In this document: piece after piece, positions 10,077 through 17,915 of the stretch
Position numbering within the stretch: the first letter of the stretch is position 1
Layout of the letters: every line of letters begins with the position of its first letter
Origin: Odoribacter sp.
GTDB lineage: Bacteria; Bacteroidota; Bacteroidia; Bacteroidales; Prolixibacteraceae
Length of the DNA: 64,000 bases
Assembly (NCBI GenBank): GCA_013824715.1
Contig: PNOH01000009.1
Location: forward strand, 1-64,000
Reading direction: 5' to 3'
Notes under the pieces: generated by a model
Seen by the model: only the letters and a program-made list of their open reading frames with translations
Database searches by the model: none
What the model was told of the DNA's origin: nothing
Position numbers and translations under genes: made by a program

Positions 10077-12905
10077 TTACATATCCTGTTTTTTTGCACT
10101 GCTCACACGATCAACCAAATAAACAATTGACTGGTGCGAAACTCCAGAGTGCAAACTCAGACCGATTTCACAGGTACGACTGGTCGAGTAGCCTTGTTTT
10201 ACCTCTGCCGGCAGTTGCATTTTCAGTTCGCTCAAACCATGCTTATTTAGCTCCGGAAACGAAAATCCACGGTCGCCGGCAAAACCACAGCAATTGGTTT
10301 TAGGAACAATCACTTTGGCAGCGCATTTTTCGGCCAGTTCAACCAGTTTGTCTTCCATTCCCATCTTTTTCATGCTGCACACCGGGAACACCGTAATGGT
10401 TTCCTGCAAAGGCGTAATTTCCAGATTCGGCAACAAATAATCGAGAATAAACTCAACCGGTTCATACAGTTTAAGCCCCGATTGCATATTTTCTTTCATG
10501 GTGTAAAGGCACGGACTCATGTCGCACAAAACGGGGTATTTACCGTCTTCACTTGCTTTAAGCAGCGCGGCTACCAGTTCATTCGATTTCTTTTGTCCAG
10601 CTTCGGTGTAACCTTTGCTCGAAAAGGCCATTCCGCAGCACAAAGTGTTCAGGTTTTCAGGATAAATCACCTCGAAACCGCCCTTATTTAGTAGCTCCTG
10701 CATTTTTTCGGAAAGCTGTTTTTCGTTTCGGTGTTCATGAGAAACACCCATCGCCCGGTTTATGCACGAGGGGAAATAAACCACCTTGTTCGCTGATTTC
10801 AGGCTTTGGTTTGTCCTGATTTTCTTTGCCCCGAGAGGCATATATTCATTCCAGAGCGGAATACGGTTTCTTGATAATTTTCTCATCCCTCCTGAAAGGC
10901 TTTTCATTACTGGGGTTCCCAAAATGGCATGAAAGAAACCGACTGTTGAAAGCGCTATACGCACTGCTATAGTTGTTCTGGCCATGCGGTTGGCAACCCA
11001 AACTGCACGTTTTTGGCTACCGCCAATTTCTTCGGTTCGCAAGGTTTTGATGAGCTTTCCGGTGTCGATTTTTACCGGACAAGCTGTGGCACAAAGTCCA
11101 TCGGTAGCGCAGGTTTCATTTCCTGAATATCGGTATGCTTTGGCCAGGGATGCCGCAATATGTGGTTCGTGGCCGCTTTTAGCCAGACTGGCCATCTCAC
11201 GGTAAACCACAATACGCTGACGGGGTGTAAGCGTTAATTCAGATGAAACGCAGGTTGGTTCGCAAAAACCACATTCAGTGCATTTGTCAATCGTTTCGCT
11301 GGCGGCCGGAATTGGCTTCAGGTTTTTCAGGTGAACCTCAGGATCGTTATTCAGGATAACTCCGGGATTGAGCAGGTTTTTCGGATCAAAAATTTTCTTG
11401 ATGCGTTTCATTATATCGTATGCTTCCCTGCCCCACTCCATCTCAACAAACGGAGCTATATTGCGACCTGTGCCATGTTCGGCTTTTAGCGATCCGTCGT
11501 ATTTATAAACCACCATTTCCGAAACATCGGCCATGAACCGGCTGTATCGTTCAATTTCGCTGGGAGTACCAAAATCCTGCGTAAACACAAAATGCAGGTT
11601 TCCTTCGAGAGCGTGACCAAAAATCACTGCTTCGTGATACTCCCATTTTTCAAACAACCGCTGCAGGTCGAGAGTTGCTTCGGCCAGTCGCGGAACCGGG
11701 AAAGCCACATCTTCAATAATCACTGTTGTCCCGGTTCTACGCATAGCTCCCACTGAAGGGAAAAGTCCTTTGCGAATTTTCCAGAACAAGGCACATTCTT
11801 TGGGATCATCAGTAAACTGAATAGGAATTTCAAATGGAACCGATTTCACCGTTTGGAGAATTTCGGCGATTTGGATGTTTAGCTGTTCGTCTTTTGTAGC
11901 GCGGGTTTCCACCAGAATGGCGCAAGCTGTCGGGCTCAGGGTTTTCAGGTAGGCGGGCATTCCATCCTGATTTTGTACCGAGCGTAAACCAGCGCGATCC
12001 ATCAGTTCAACGGCAGCCACAGGAGCCGATTTCAGGAGCGAAACGGCAGAACAGGCTTTTTCAATATCCGGAAAAATCATCAGTGAGCTGGCGCGAAATG
12101 GATGTTCGACCACCGTTTTGTAGGTGATTTCGGCAATAAAACCCAATGTACCTTCGGAGCCAATCATCAGGTGTTGAATCACCTCGAAGGGATCGGAAAA
12201 ATCAACCAGCGCATTAAGGCTGTATCCGGTCGTATTTTTCATTTTGAATTTGCGCGCAATGCGGGCCGAAAGCTCTTCGTTGGCTTTTACCTCTGCCACC
12301 ATTTCCTGAATTTCCTGAATCAGTTGTGTGTGAGTTTGCCTGAATTGTTCTTTGCTTTCTTCACTGGCTGTGTCGAGCGCCGAACCATCAGCCAGAATTA
12401 TGCGCATCGTATCGAGTGTTTTATAGGAATTCTCAGCCGTTCCGCAGCACATGCCGCTGGCATTGTTAGCCGCGATTCCGCCGATCATGGCCGCATTAAT
12501 TGAAGCCGGATCGGGACCAATCTTCCGTCCGTATGGAGCAAGCAAAAAGTTTACTTTGGCACCAGTCAACCCTGGTTGCAGACGGATTTTTAGGCCGTCT
12601 TCATCAATTTTGAAATTTTTCCAGTGGTTTCCGGCAATCACCAGAACTGAATCGGAAATTGCCTGTCCTGAAAGGCTGGTTCCGGCTGCCCGAAAAGTGA
12701 CCGGAATATCCAGCTTCGAACTTTCCTTCAGAATCAGTGATACTTCATCCTCGTTTTTGGCTTTGATCACCATTTTGGGGATCAGCCGGTAAAAGCTGGC
12801 ATCGGTCCCAAAAGCCAGGGTATGAAGCGGATCGTGAAAGATTCTTTTTGAATCGATTGATGATATAAGTTGCTGGTAAAGAAGTTGGTAATTTCCGGTG
12901 AGCAT
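10077..12905 (-). CDS. FAD-binding/Fe-S D-2-hydroxyacid (D-lactate type) dehydrogenase
   Basis: A 942-residue fusion of a GlcD/Dld-like FAD oxidase with an Fe-S subunit. The N-terminal FAD_binding_4 domain and FAD-oxidase C domain occupy roughly residues 1-540, with the GTGRNIAPFVEMEWG segment near the end. Ferredoxin-like Cys clusters follow (CTECGFCEPTC and CATDGLCATACP), then two CCG motifs (CCGMAFSSKG and CCGFAGDRGF) of the GlpC/LutA type. Proteins with this architecture oxidise D-lactate, D-2-hydroxyglutarate or glycolate and pass electrons to the respiratory chain. D-lactate would fit the window, since MurQ encoded at 49.8 kb releases it, but substrate is not readable from sequence. It starts 2 bp after the upstream Bro-N gene ends, so the two may be cotranscribed. 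Confidence 0.85.
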   Translation of the reverse strand: MLTGNYQLLYQQLISSIDSKRIFHDPLHTLAFGTDASFYRLIPKMVIKAKNEDEVSLILKESSKLDIPVTFRAAGTSLSGQAISDSVLVIAGNHWKNFKIDEDGLKIRLQPGLTGAKVNFLLAPYGRKIGPDPASINAAMIGGIAANNASGMCCGTAENSYKTLDTMRIILADGSALDTASEESKEQFRQTHTQLIQEIQEMVAEVKANEELSARIARKFKMKNTTGYSLNALVDFSDPFEVIQHLMIGSEGTLGFIAEITYKTVVEHPFRASSLMIFPDIEKACSAVSLLKSAPVAAVELMDRAGLRSVQNQDGMPAYLKTLSPTACAILVETRATKDEQLNIQIAEILQTVKSVPFEIPIQFTDDPKECALFWKIRKGLFPSVGAMRRTGTTVIIEDVAFPVPRLAEATLDLQRLFEKWEYHEAVIFGHALEGNLHFVFTQDFGTPSEIERYSRFMADVSEMVVYKYDGSLKAEHGTGRNIAPFVEMEWGREAYDIMKRIKKIFDPKNLLNPGVILNNDPEVHLKNLKPIPAASETIDKCTECGFCEPTCVSSELTLTPRQRIVVYREMASLAKSGHEPHIAASLAKAYRYSGNETCATDGLCATACPVKIDTGKLIKTLRTEEIGGSQKRAVWVANRMARTTIAVRIALSTVGFFHAILGTPVMKSLSGGMRKLSRNRIPLWNEYMPLGAKKIRTNQSLKSANKVVYFPSCINRAMGVSHEHRNEKQLSEKMQELLNKGGFEVIYPENLNTLCCGMAFSSKGYTEAGQKKSNELVAALLKASEDGKYPVLCDMSPCLYTMKENMQSGLKLYEPVEFILDYLLPNLEITPLQETITVFPVCSMKKMGMEDKLVELAEKCAAKVIVPKTNCCGFAGDRGFSFPELNKHGLSELKMQLPAEVKQGYSTSRTCEIGLSLHSGVSHQSIVYLVDRVSSAKKQDM

Positions 12906-12907
12906 GA

Positions 12908-13735
12908 TTATGGTTCAGGTAAGGCGTCTATAATTTTAGCGTTCAATGGTGTCACTATGCTTTTACCAATGTTAGCTTCAATCTCTTTACGTGTATTGCC
13001 AACAATAGAACCGCCGCGGGCAGCTACCCGCCGATTTTCGGCCAATGTTTTAGGCTTGTGTTTCTTCGATATTTCGGTAGTAGTCGCCTCAGCAAGCGTA
13101 TTGAGCGCTAATTCGAGATTGGTCATATTATCACGTAAACTCTCCTTCTTTAGTCCTTTGTATTGCTTGTACTGTTTGGTTGTCAATCCCGACCAGCCAT
13201 GCGTAATAATATCAGTTAAGTTAGCATATTCCTGACCTTTTTTAACTCCTCTCTGCTCCCATTCATCAGTTAGCTCTTTACGTACCTCTATGCTTTTAAG
13301 GCGTTGATTGATCCAGTTGGTAGAGTATCCTTTTCGGTGGTAATATTCCAATAGGCGATCAATTCCTTGTTCCGGATCGTCCATTTCGTCCAAACGTTCC
13401 CTGGCAATTTCAGCAAGCCACATCTTAAACGGCTCAGCTTTAGGCGATGGGATCGATTGAATTATGCGGAAAAGCTGTTCAACATCAGCCACATCTGTAT
13501 TGTAAAACTTTCCATCTGCTGATTGCATTTTCAGTTGACTACAATTTGTAGCCAACTGACTTCCTTCTTTTTTGAGCCGGTTTTTTAGTACACTCCAGTA
13601 TTTTCGGGGGTTTGGGCTATCTGTTAATACCAAAATAACATCAACAATCGATAAATACCATTTTTTCTGTTCGTTGTCCCAGATTGTACGAACTTTTTTA
13701 TCTTCAAATAACTTTAAGGTGTTTTGTTTGGCCAT
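12908..13735 (-). CDS. Bro-N family (phage antirepressor-like) protein
   Basis: A 275-residue protein with an N-terminal Bro-N domain (about residues 10-110), seen in the VRTIWDNEQKKWYLSIVDV and KNRLKKEGSQL segments. A long conserved helical C-terminal region contains RKELTDEWEQRG, GLKKESLRDNMTN and TTTEISK. This is a common Bacteroidota family related to BRO proteins and DinD-like proteins; Bro-N domains in viruses bind DNA, but the cellular members have no established role. It is probably a formerly mobile gene that settled here; no phage genes accompany it. It lies 2 bp upstream of the dehydrogenase, which may reflect chance insertion more than shared function. Confidence 0.8.
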   Translation of the reverse strand: MAKQNTLKLFEDKKVRTIWDNEQKKWYLSIVDVILVLTDSPNPRKYWSVLKNRLKKEGSQLATNCSQLKMQSADGKFYNTDVADVEQLFRIIQSIPSPKAEPFKMWLAEIARERLDEMDDPEQGIDRLLEYYHRKGYSTNWINQRLKSIEVRKELTDEWEQRGVKKGQEYANLTDIITHGWSGLTTKQYKQYKGLKKESLRDNMTNLELALNTLAEATTTEISKKHKPKTLAENRRVAARGGSIVGNTRKEIEANIGKSIVTPLNAKIIDALPEP

Positions 13736-13860
13736 ATTGGGTAAAAATAAAAAATAGTGATTAAGATCGTTGAAACACCTACTAATATAGCGAGTTTTAG
13801 AGACAATTACTGGATAATATCCAAGGATTCAAGTAAAAAAATGAAACTCCCAACTCATAT

Positions 13861-15012
13861 CTAAATCTTCCATTTCGTATCTAAAGCAGAAAGTCCAATC
13901 CCCGGTTGATCAATCAAAGTCACCTTTCCTTTAACGACCTGAACCCCCTGATACGGATCGTTTGAAATCAACAAATTACCGTCCAGATCGGCCCACTCGC
14001 ATTTGGGCGATAACTGGGCTGCAGCCGAAATTGCGCACGAAGTTTCGGTCATACAACCAATCATCACTTTCATATCCAGTGATTTGGCCAGCGTAAGCAT
14101 TTGATGGGCTTCACGCATGCCGGTACATTTCATCAGTTTGATGTTGATGCCATTGTACACACCTTTGGCTTTCATTACATCGGGCAGGCGTTGTACAGAT
14201 TCATCACCTATGGTTGGCAGTGGGCTATGTTCGGTAAGCCAGGCCATCTCATCAATGGAAGTTTTAGGCATCGGCTGCTCAACGAAAACCACGCCCTTTT
14301 CCTTCAACCAGTGAATCATGTCGAGCGCCATTTGTTTGTCTGTCCAGCCCTGATTGACGTCAACACAAAGGGGTTTATCAGAAACAGAACGAATGGTTTC
14401 GATCATTTCGCGATCGGTTTTTTGACCAAGTTTTACCTTTAGTACCTGATAAGGAACAGCTTCGGCCACTTTCTGCCTGACTACATCCGGAGTATCAATA
14501 CCGATGGTGAACGAAGTATTGGGCGTATCTGCCGGATTGAAACCCCATATTTTGTACCAGGGTTGCCCCATTAACTTACCAACCAAATCGTGTAAGGCAA
14601 TATCAACCGAAGCTTTTGCAGCACAGTTTCCGGGCATAACCGAATCAACATACTGAAGGATATCATCCATTTGAAACGGGTCATTAAACTGACTTAAATT
14701 CAACGACGACAGAAATTTCGACGCTGACTCAATGCTTTCCCCTAAATAAGGAGGCATCGAAGCTTCACCGTAACCTGTAACTCCTTCAAATTCCAGGCTA
14801 ATTAATACATCCGGTGTCGTTTTGCGTGAACTGTTGGCCAGGGTAAAAGTATGTCTCAGTTGGAGTTCGTAGGGAATAAAACGTAAAATCAATCCTTTTC
14901 CTGAAGTTTTACCTGATTTCTTTTTGGAAGCTGCAAACAAGGTTTCAATTCCAGTCATTCCAGCCAGGGCTGTCAATCCGGTAGTCCGTAAAAAATTGCG
15001 ACGTGAATTCAT
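13861..15012 (-). CDS. L-Ala-D/L-Glu-type dipeptide epimerase, Tat-exported
   Basis: An enolase-superfamily enzyme of about 383 residues, expected to epimerise L-Ala-D-Glu from peptidoglycan to L-Ala-L-Glu. The ATG at 15012 gives a twin-arginine signal (MNSRRNFLRTTGLTALAG), so it should be exported folded. Active-site signatures of the muconate-lactonising/dipeptide epimerase group are all present: LKVKLG (KxK general base), DVNQGW and EQPMP and GDES (the three metal ligands), NIKLMK (KxxK second base), and a C-terminal IGCMTETS loop. It is the last gene of an apparent minus-strand run (20998 to 13861), just after the NlpC/P60 endopeptidase, which would supply its dipeptide. Dipeptide specificity is inferred from family and context. 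Confidence 0.85.
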   Translation of the reverse strand: MNSRRNFLRTTGLTALAGMTGIETLFAASKKKSGKTSGKGLILRFIPYELQLRHTFTLANSSRKTTPDVLISLEFEGVTGYGEASMPPYLGESIESASKFLSSLNLSQFNDPFQMDDILQYVDSVMPGNCAAKASVDIALHDLVGKLMGQPWYKIWGFNPADTPNTSFTIGIDTPDVVRQKVAEAVPYQVLKVKLGQKTDREMIETIRSVSDKPLCVDVNQGWTDKQMALDMIHWLKEKGVVFVEQPMPKTSIDEMAWLTEHSPLPTIGDESVQRLPDVMKAKGVYNGINIKLMKCTGMREAHQMLTLAKSLDMKVMIGCMTETSCAISAAAQLSPKCEWADLDGNLLISNDPYQGVQVVKGKVTLIDQPGIGLSALDTKWKI

Positions 15013-15023
15013 AAATATGAGAT

Positions 15024-15165
15024 TAACAGCCCCTCCCAAACCCTCCCCACAAGGGAGGGCTTAAAAATGCTGCGATTATTTTTATTTCATTAAAAATACA
15101 TTCTTATTCAACGTGACCCTTTAAGCCCCCTCCTACGGACGGAGGGGGTTTGGGGGAGGCTGTTA
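15024..15165. repeat. Long inverted repeat of GC-rich intergenic element
   Basis: Arms at about 15024-15065 and 15120-15165 are near-complementary over about 42-46 bp (left arm AACAGCCCCTCCCAAACCC, right arm GGGTTTGGGGGAGGCTGTT), enclosing a short AT-rich spacer. The right arm overlaps the end of the NlpC/P60 gene and encodes its last ~16 residues. Related G/C tracts recur at 34.75, 54.98 and 57.72 kb. A strong hairpin would form in mRNA and could attenuate expression of the epimerase gene. Confidence 0.6.
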
Positions 15166-16340
15166 TACCATGGATGATCCTTTACCAGCATAATTCCTTC
15201 TGTGTTCAATGAGTTCAAAATCCGGCCAGAGGCCACTAATTTTTTCTTCAAAGTCTCATTATATACCGGATCATTCGGATCGAGACTGTTTATACGTACC
15301 AACCCGGAAGAATGGATAAATTTACCATTTCCCATGTACAAACCTACATGCGTAACCCGCTGGGCATTGCGCCCAAAGAACAATAAATCACCGGGCTGAA
15401 GCGCTTCCATGTTATTAAAATCGGGATGTTCACCGTACCTGGCTTGCTGCGATGCATCACGGGCCAGAATAATACCCTGCGAATAATAGGAATTTTTGGT
15501 AAAGCCGGAACAATCAACTCCTTTTGTTGAAGTTCCACCCCACAAATAGGGAGTTCCCAACATTTGCCGGGCTATTGAAATCATGGCCTGAACATCCGGT
15601 TTTCGGGTCGTCCATTCCAGCCACGATATACATTCCGATTTTCGTACAAATCCGGTTCTTCCATCGGGCAATCTGATTTTCAGGAATCCTTTTACTTCAG
15701 ATTGCTTTTCAAACAAATCACCTAAAACCAGGTCGGTAACAGCCATGCCTTTTCGGTTTGGCGAATCCATAGCTTTTCCGCTGATACGATTATACACAAA
15801 ACGATCCGATTTCTTCCAGCGATCCATCTCATCTGAAGTCAAACTTACCAGCCCGTTTCCTTCCATCCAGCCCAAATACTGGTCAGGAGTTTGAACATGG
15901 TACCAGCCATTCAAAGATTCAAGTACTTTAAGCGGTGTTCCCATCAACGCCTGAGAAACCATTTCCGCCGGATGATCGGGCTGTGAGCGCAGGTTAATAA
16001 CCGAAAGGGTTACCAATCCCCAGGTTTTTTCTCCCAAAGAAACAACTGGAAATACCTTTATTGAATCGGCAAAATGAATTCCCTGGTTTTTCAGGAGTTC
16101 TAAAACTGCACTTTCCCCTTCCGGAAGATTGGTTTCTCCCCTCACAGTAACCGGTGATTTCAGGGTATCGGCAATCGAAACATCGAGAATAGCCACCCGC
16201 TTATCAGGCACCAATTGTTTTTGAAGCGTTTGGATGGCGACGTTGAGGGCTTTAAAATTTGAATGCTGAGCGCTGACTATCATTCCGAAGAATAAAACCA
16301 GCACAAAATTCAGTAAAAATTTTAAAATTGAATTTTTCAT
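15108..16340 (-). CDS. NlpC/P60 family endopeptidase with SH3 domains
   Basis: A secreted cysteine peptidase of about 410 residues, starting at the ATG at 16340 with a signal peptide ending in VSAQ. Bacterial SH3-like modules (about residues 110-270) precede an NlpC/P60 domain: catalytic Cys in GVDCSGFTKN, His in THVGLYMG, and a third polar position near HSSGLVR. This arrangement matches the YkfC-type gamma-D-glutamyl-L-diamino acid endopeptidases that cut stem peptides to L-Ala-D-Glu. The adjacent dipeptide epimerase supports this specificity. The last ~16 residues (SLPQTPSVRRRGLKGSR) are encoded by an intergenic repeat arm and are probably not part of the ancestral protein, which would end around HPWYN. 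Confidence 0.88.
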   Translation of the reverse strand: MKNSILKFLLNFVLVLFFGMIVSAQHSNFKALNVAIQTLQKQLVPDKRVAILDVSIADTLKSPVTVRGETNLPEGESAVLELLKNQGIHFADSIKVFPVVSLGEKTWGLVTLSVINLRSQPDHPAEMVSQALMGTPLKVLESLNGWYHVQTPDQYLGWMEGNGLVSLTSDEMDRWKKSDRFVYNRISGKAMDSPNRKGMAVTDLVLGDLFEKQSEVKGFLKIRLPDGRTGFVRKSECISWLEWTTRKPDVQAMISIARQMLGTPYLWGGTSTKGVDCSGFTKNSYYSQGIILARDASQQARYGEHPDFNNMEALQPGDLLFFGRNAQRVTHVGLYMGNGKFIHSSGLVRINSLDPNDPVYNETLKKKLVASGRILNSLNTEGIMLVKDHPWYNSLPQTPSVRRRGLKGSR

Positions 16341-16362
16341 TTTTTCTATTTTGCGGTGCAAT

Positions 16363-17832
16363 TTATTTTTTAATCGTAAAAACAGGTGATCGGACAGATT
16401 CAACATTGTCCGAATTTACTGCCGTCACAAAATAACTCTTTCCTGCCAATCCTACAAATTGAAGATCGGAACTTATTTGAATGGCATTGGCATTGAAGGT
16501 TTTAAAATTAACCTTATCCCTTTCAAGCAAATAAACGGCATATTTTACTGCTCCGGCAGTTACTTTCCAGCTCAAAACAGGCCCATTCAGCGCTACTTCC
16601 GGCATTCCAACTGCTGGGACAATTAACCTTCCCATGACCGGAAGCAGCGATTTATACTCATATTTACCTTTCAGAAAAGAATAAAGTTCATTATTTTCCA
16701 AATACTTCATCCTGAAGTAAAAACATCCACACAAGTTGGCACTTTGGCGTACAGTTTCAATCTGACGGCCGATTTCACCAACGGTACCATAAGCCGGATA
16801 AGCGGGATCCTGAAATTTATAAGCGGCAATGCCAATAACCATCGGAATTCCACGCGCATTGCTGTTCCAGAAAGCCGCTTGTTTGCCATAGTCGGCGGTT
16901 GCATGACCAAACTCCCAGTAAACCTGTGGCGCCAGATAATCAACCCATTTATTGTCGAGCCAAACAAACGGATCGGCATATAAATCAATGCTGTTTTCGC
17001 GTCGGCCTGAAGGCGAAATCCCGAACAAAACACCCGGTTTATTTGCTTTGATCACCTGACTGACTTCAGCAACCATCAAGTTGACATTATCGGCCCGCCA
17101 GGTATGGACATCTTTTCCGTTTCCATATTTTTCAAAGGCTGCCTTATCGTCGAATCCAAATGGAGTACTGGTTGACTTTGCGCCTGAAGGATAAAAGTAA
17201 TCATCGAAATGAATGGCATCCACATCATAGCGGGTAATGATATCTTTCACAACTGCCATAAGGTGAGCTCTTACTTCAGGCAAACCGGGATTAAAATACC
17301 GAACGCCATTGTATGTTACCACCCAGGAAGGATTTTTTACCGCAACATGGCTGGAGGCAAGTATTGCCGAAGTACTTCCAATCCGGTAAGGATTTAGCCA
17401 GGCATGAAATTCCATACCTCGCTTGTGGGACTCGTCAATCGCGAACTTCATCGGATCGTATCCGGGATCCTGCCCCTGAACGCCAGTCAGGTACACCGAC
17501 CATGGTTCAAGATCAGAAGGATAAAAAGCATCGGCAACCGGACGGACCTGCAAAATAACGGCATTAAAATTCAGGTTCTGGCAACGGGTCAGTTGCGAGG
17601 CAAGCTCCACCTTTTGTGTTGAGGCATCGCCTTTGGTAATTGGCCAGTCGTAATTGCCAACCGTAGCAATCCATGCAGCCCTGATTTCCTTTTTATCGGG
17701 TTTGATCTGGTCGGTTAAAGCGTCATAAGGCCGATCTGTTTCAACAACCTCATCCGGAATTATCTCGTCTTTGCGACATGACCATGCGACAAGGACGAGA
17801 AGAAGAATAATGGATATTTTTTTTAATTTCAT
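16363..17832 (-). CDS. GHL10 family (PF02638) glycosyl hydrolase-like lipoprotein
   Basis: A lipoprotein of about 489 residues with lipobox VAWSC; the ATG at 17832 is chosen because it starts the signal peptide. The catalytic barrel belongs to the GHL10/YngK-type family, recognised from IRAAWIATVGNYDWP, VILQVRPVADAFYPS, FHAWLNPYRI, HFDDYFYP and the GISPSGRREN loop. A C-terminal fibronectin-III-like module (last ~90 residues) follows. Members have been proposed to act on bacterial glycans; substrate is not established here. A homologue with the same architecture is encoded at 43.0-44.5 kb. The gene ends 22 bp before the NlpC/P60 start, suggesting cotranscription. Confidence 0.85.
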   Translation of the reverse strand: MKLKKISIILLLVLVAWSCRKDEIIPDEVVETDRPYDALTDQIKPDKKEIRAAWIATVGNYDWPITKGDASTQKVELASQLTRCQNLNFNAVILQVRPVADAFYPSDLEPWSVYLTGVQGQDPGYDPMKFAIDESHKRGMEFHAWLNPYRIGSTSAILASSHVAVKNPSWVVTYNGVRYFNPGLPEVRAHLMAVVKDIITRYDVDAIHFDDYFYPSGAKSTSTPFGFDDKAAFEKYGNGKDVHTWRADNVNLMVAEVSQVIKANKPGVLFGISPSGRRENSIDLYADPFVWLDNKWVDYLAPQVYWEFGHATADYGKQAAFWNSNARGIPMVIGIAAYKFQDPAYPAYGTVGEIGRQIETVRQSANLCGCFYFRMKYLENNELYSFLKGKYEYKSLLPVMGRLIVPAVGMPEVALNGPVLSWKVTAGAVKYAVYLLERDKVNFKTFNANAIQISSDLQFVGLAGKSYFVTAVNSDNVESVRSPVFTIKK

Positions 17833-17848
17833 GTGCTTACTTTTCATG

Positions 17849-17911
17849 AACCACATAGGCACATAGGTCACATAGAAAAATTAACTATGTGTTCCATGTG
17901 TCTATGTGGTT
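17849..17911. repeat. Long imperfect hairpin repeat
   Basis: Arms 17849-17875 (AACCACATAGGCACATAGG...) and 17885-17911 (...CATGTGTCTATGTGGTT) are inverted complements with about five mismatches over 27 bp. It sits between the phosphoesterase and GHL10 genes within an apparent operon. A degenerate relative (CACTAAGTGTTTCTATGTG) lies near 57570. This CACATAG/CACTAAG type of repeat is commonly seen between genes in Bacteroidota. Confidence 0.5.
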
Positions 17912-17915
17912 GTTT

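Noticed and set aside
12908-13735. Prophage remnant based on the Bro-N gene
   Set aside because: No integrase, structural or lysis genes nearby; Bro-N genes often stand alone in Bacteroidota.
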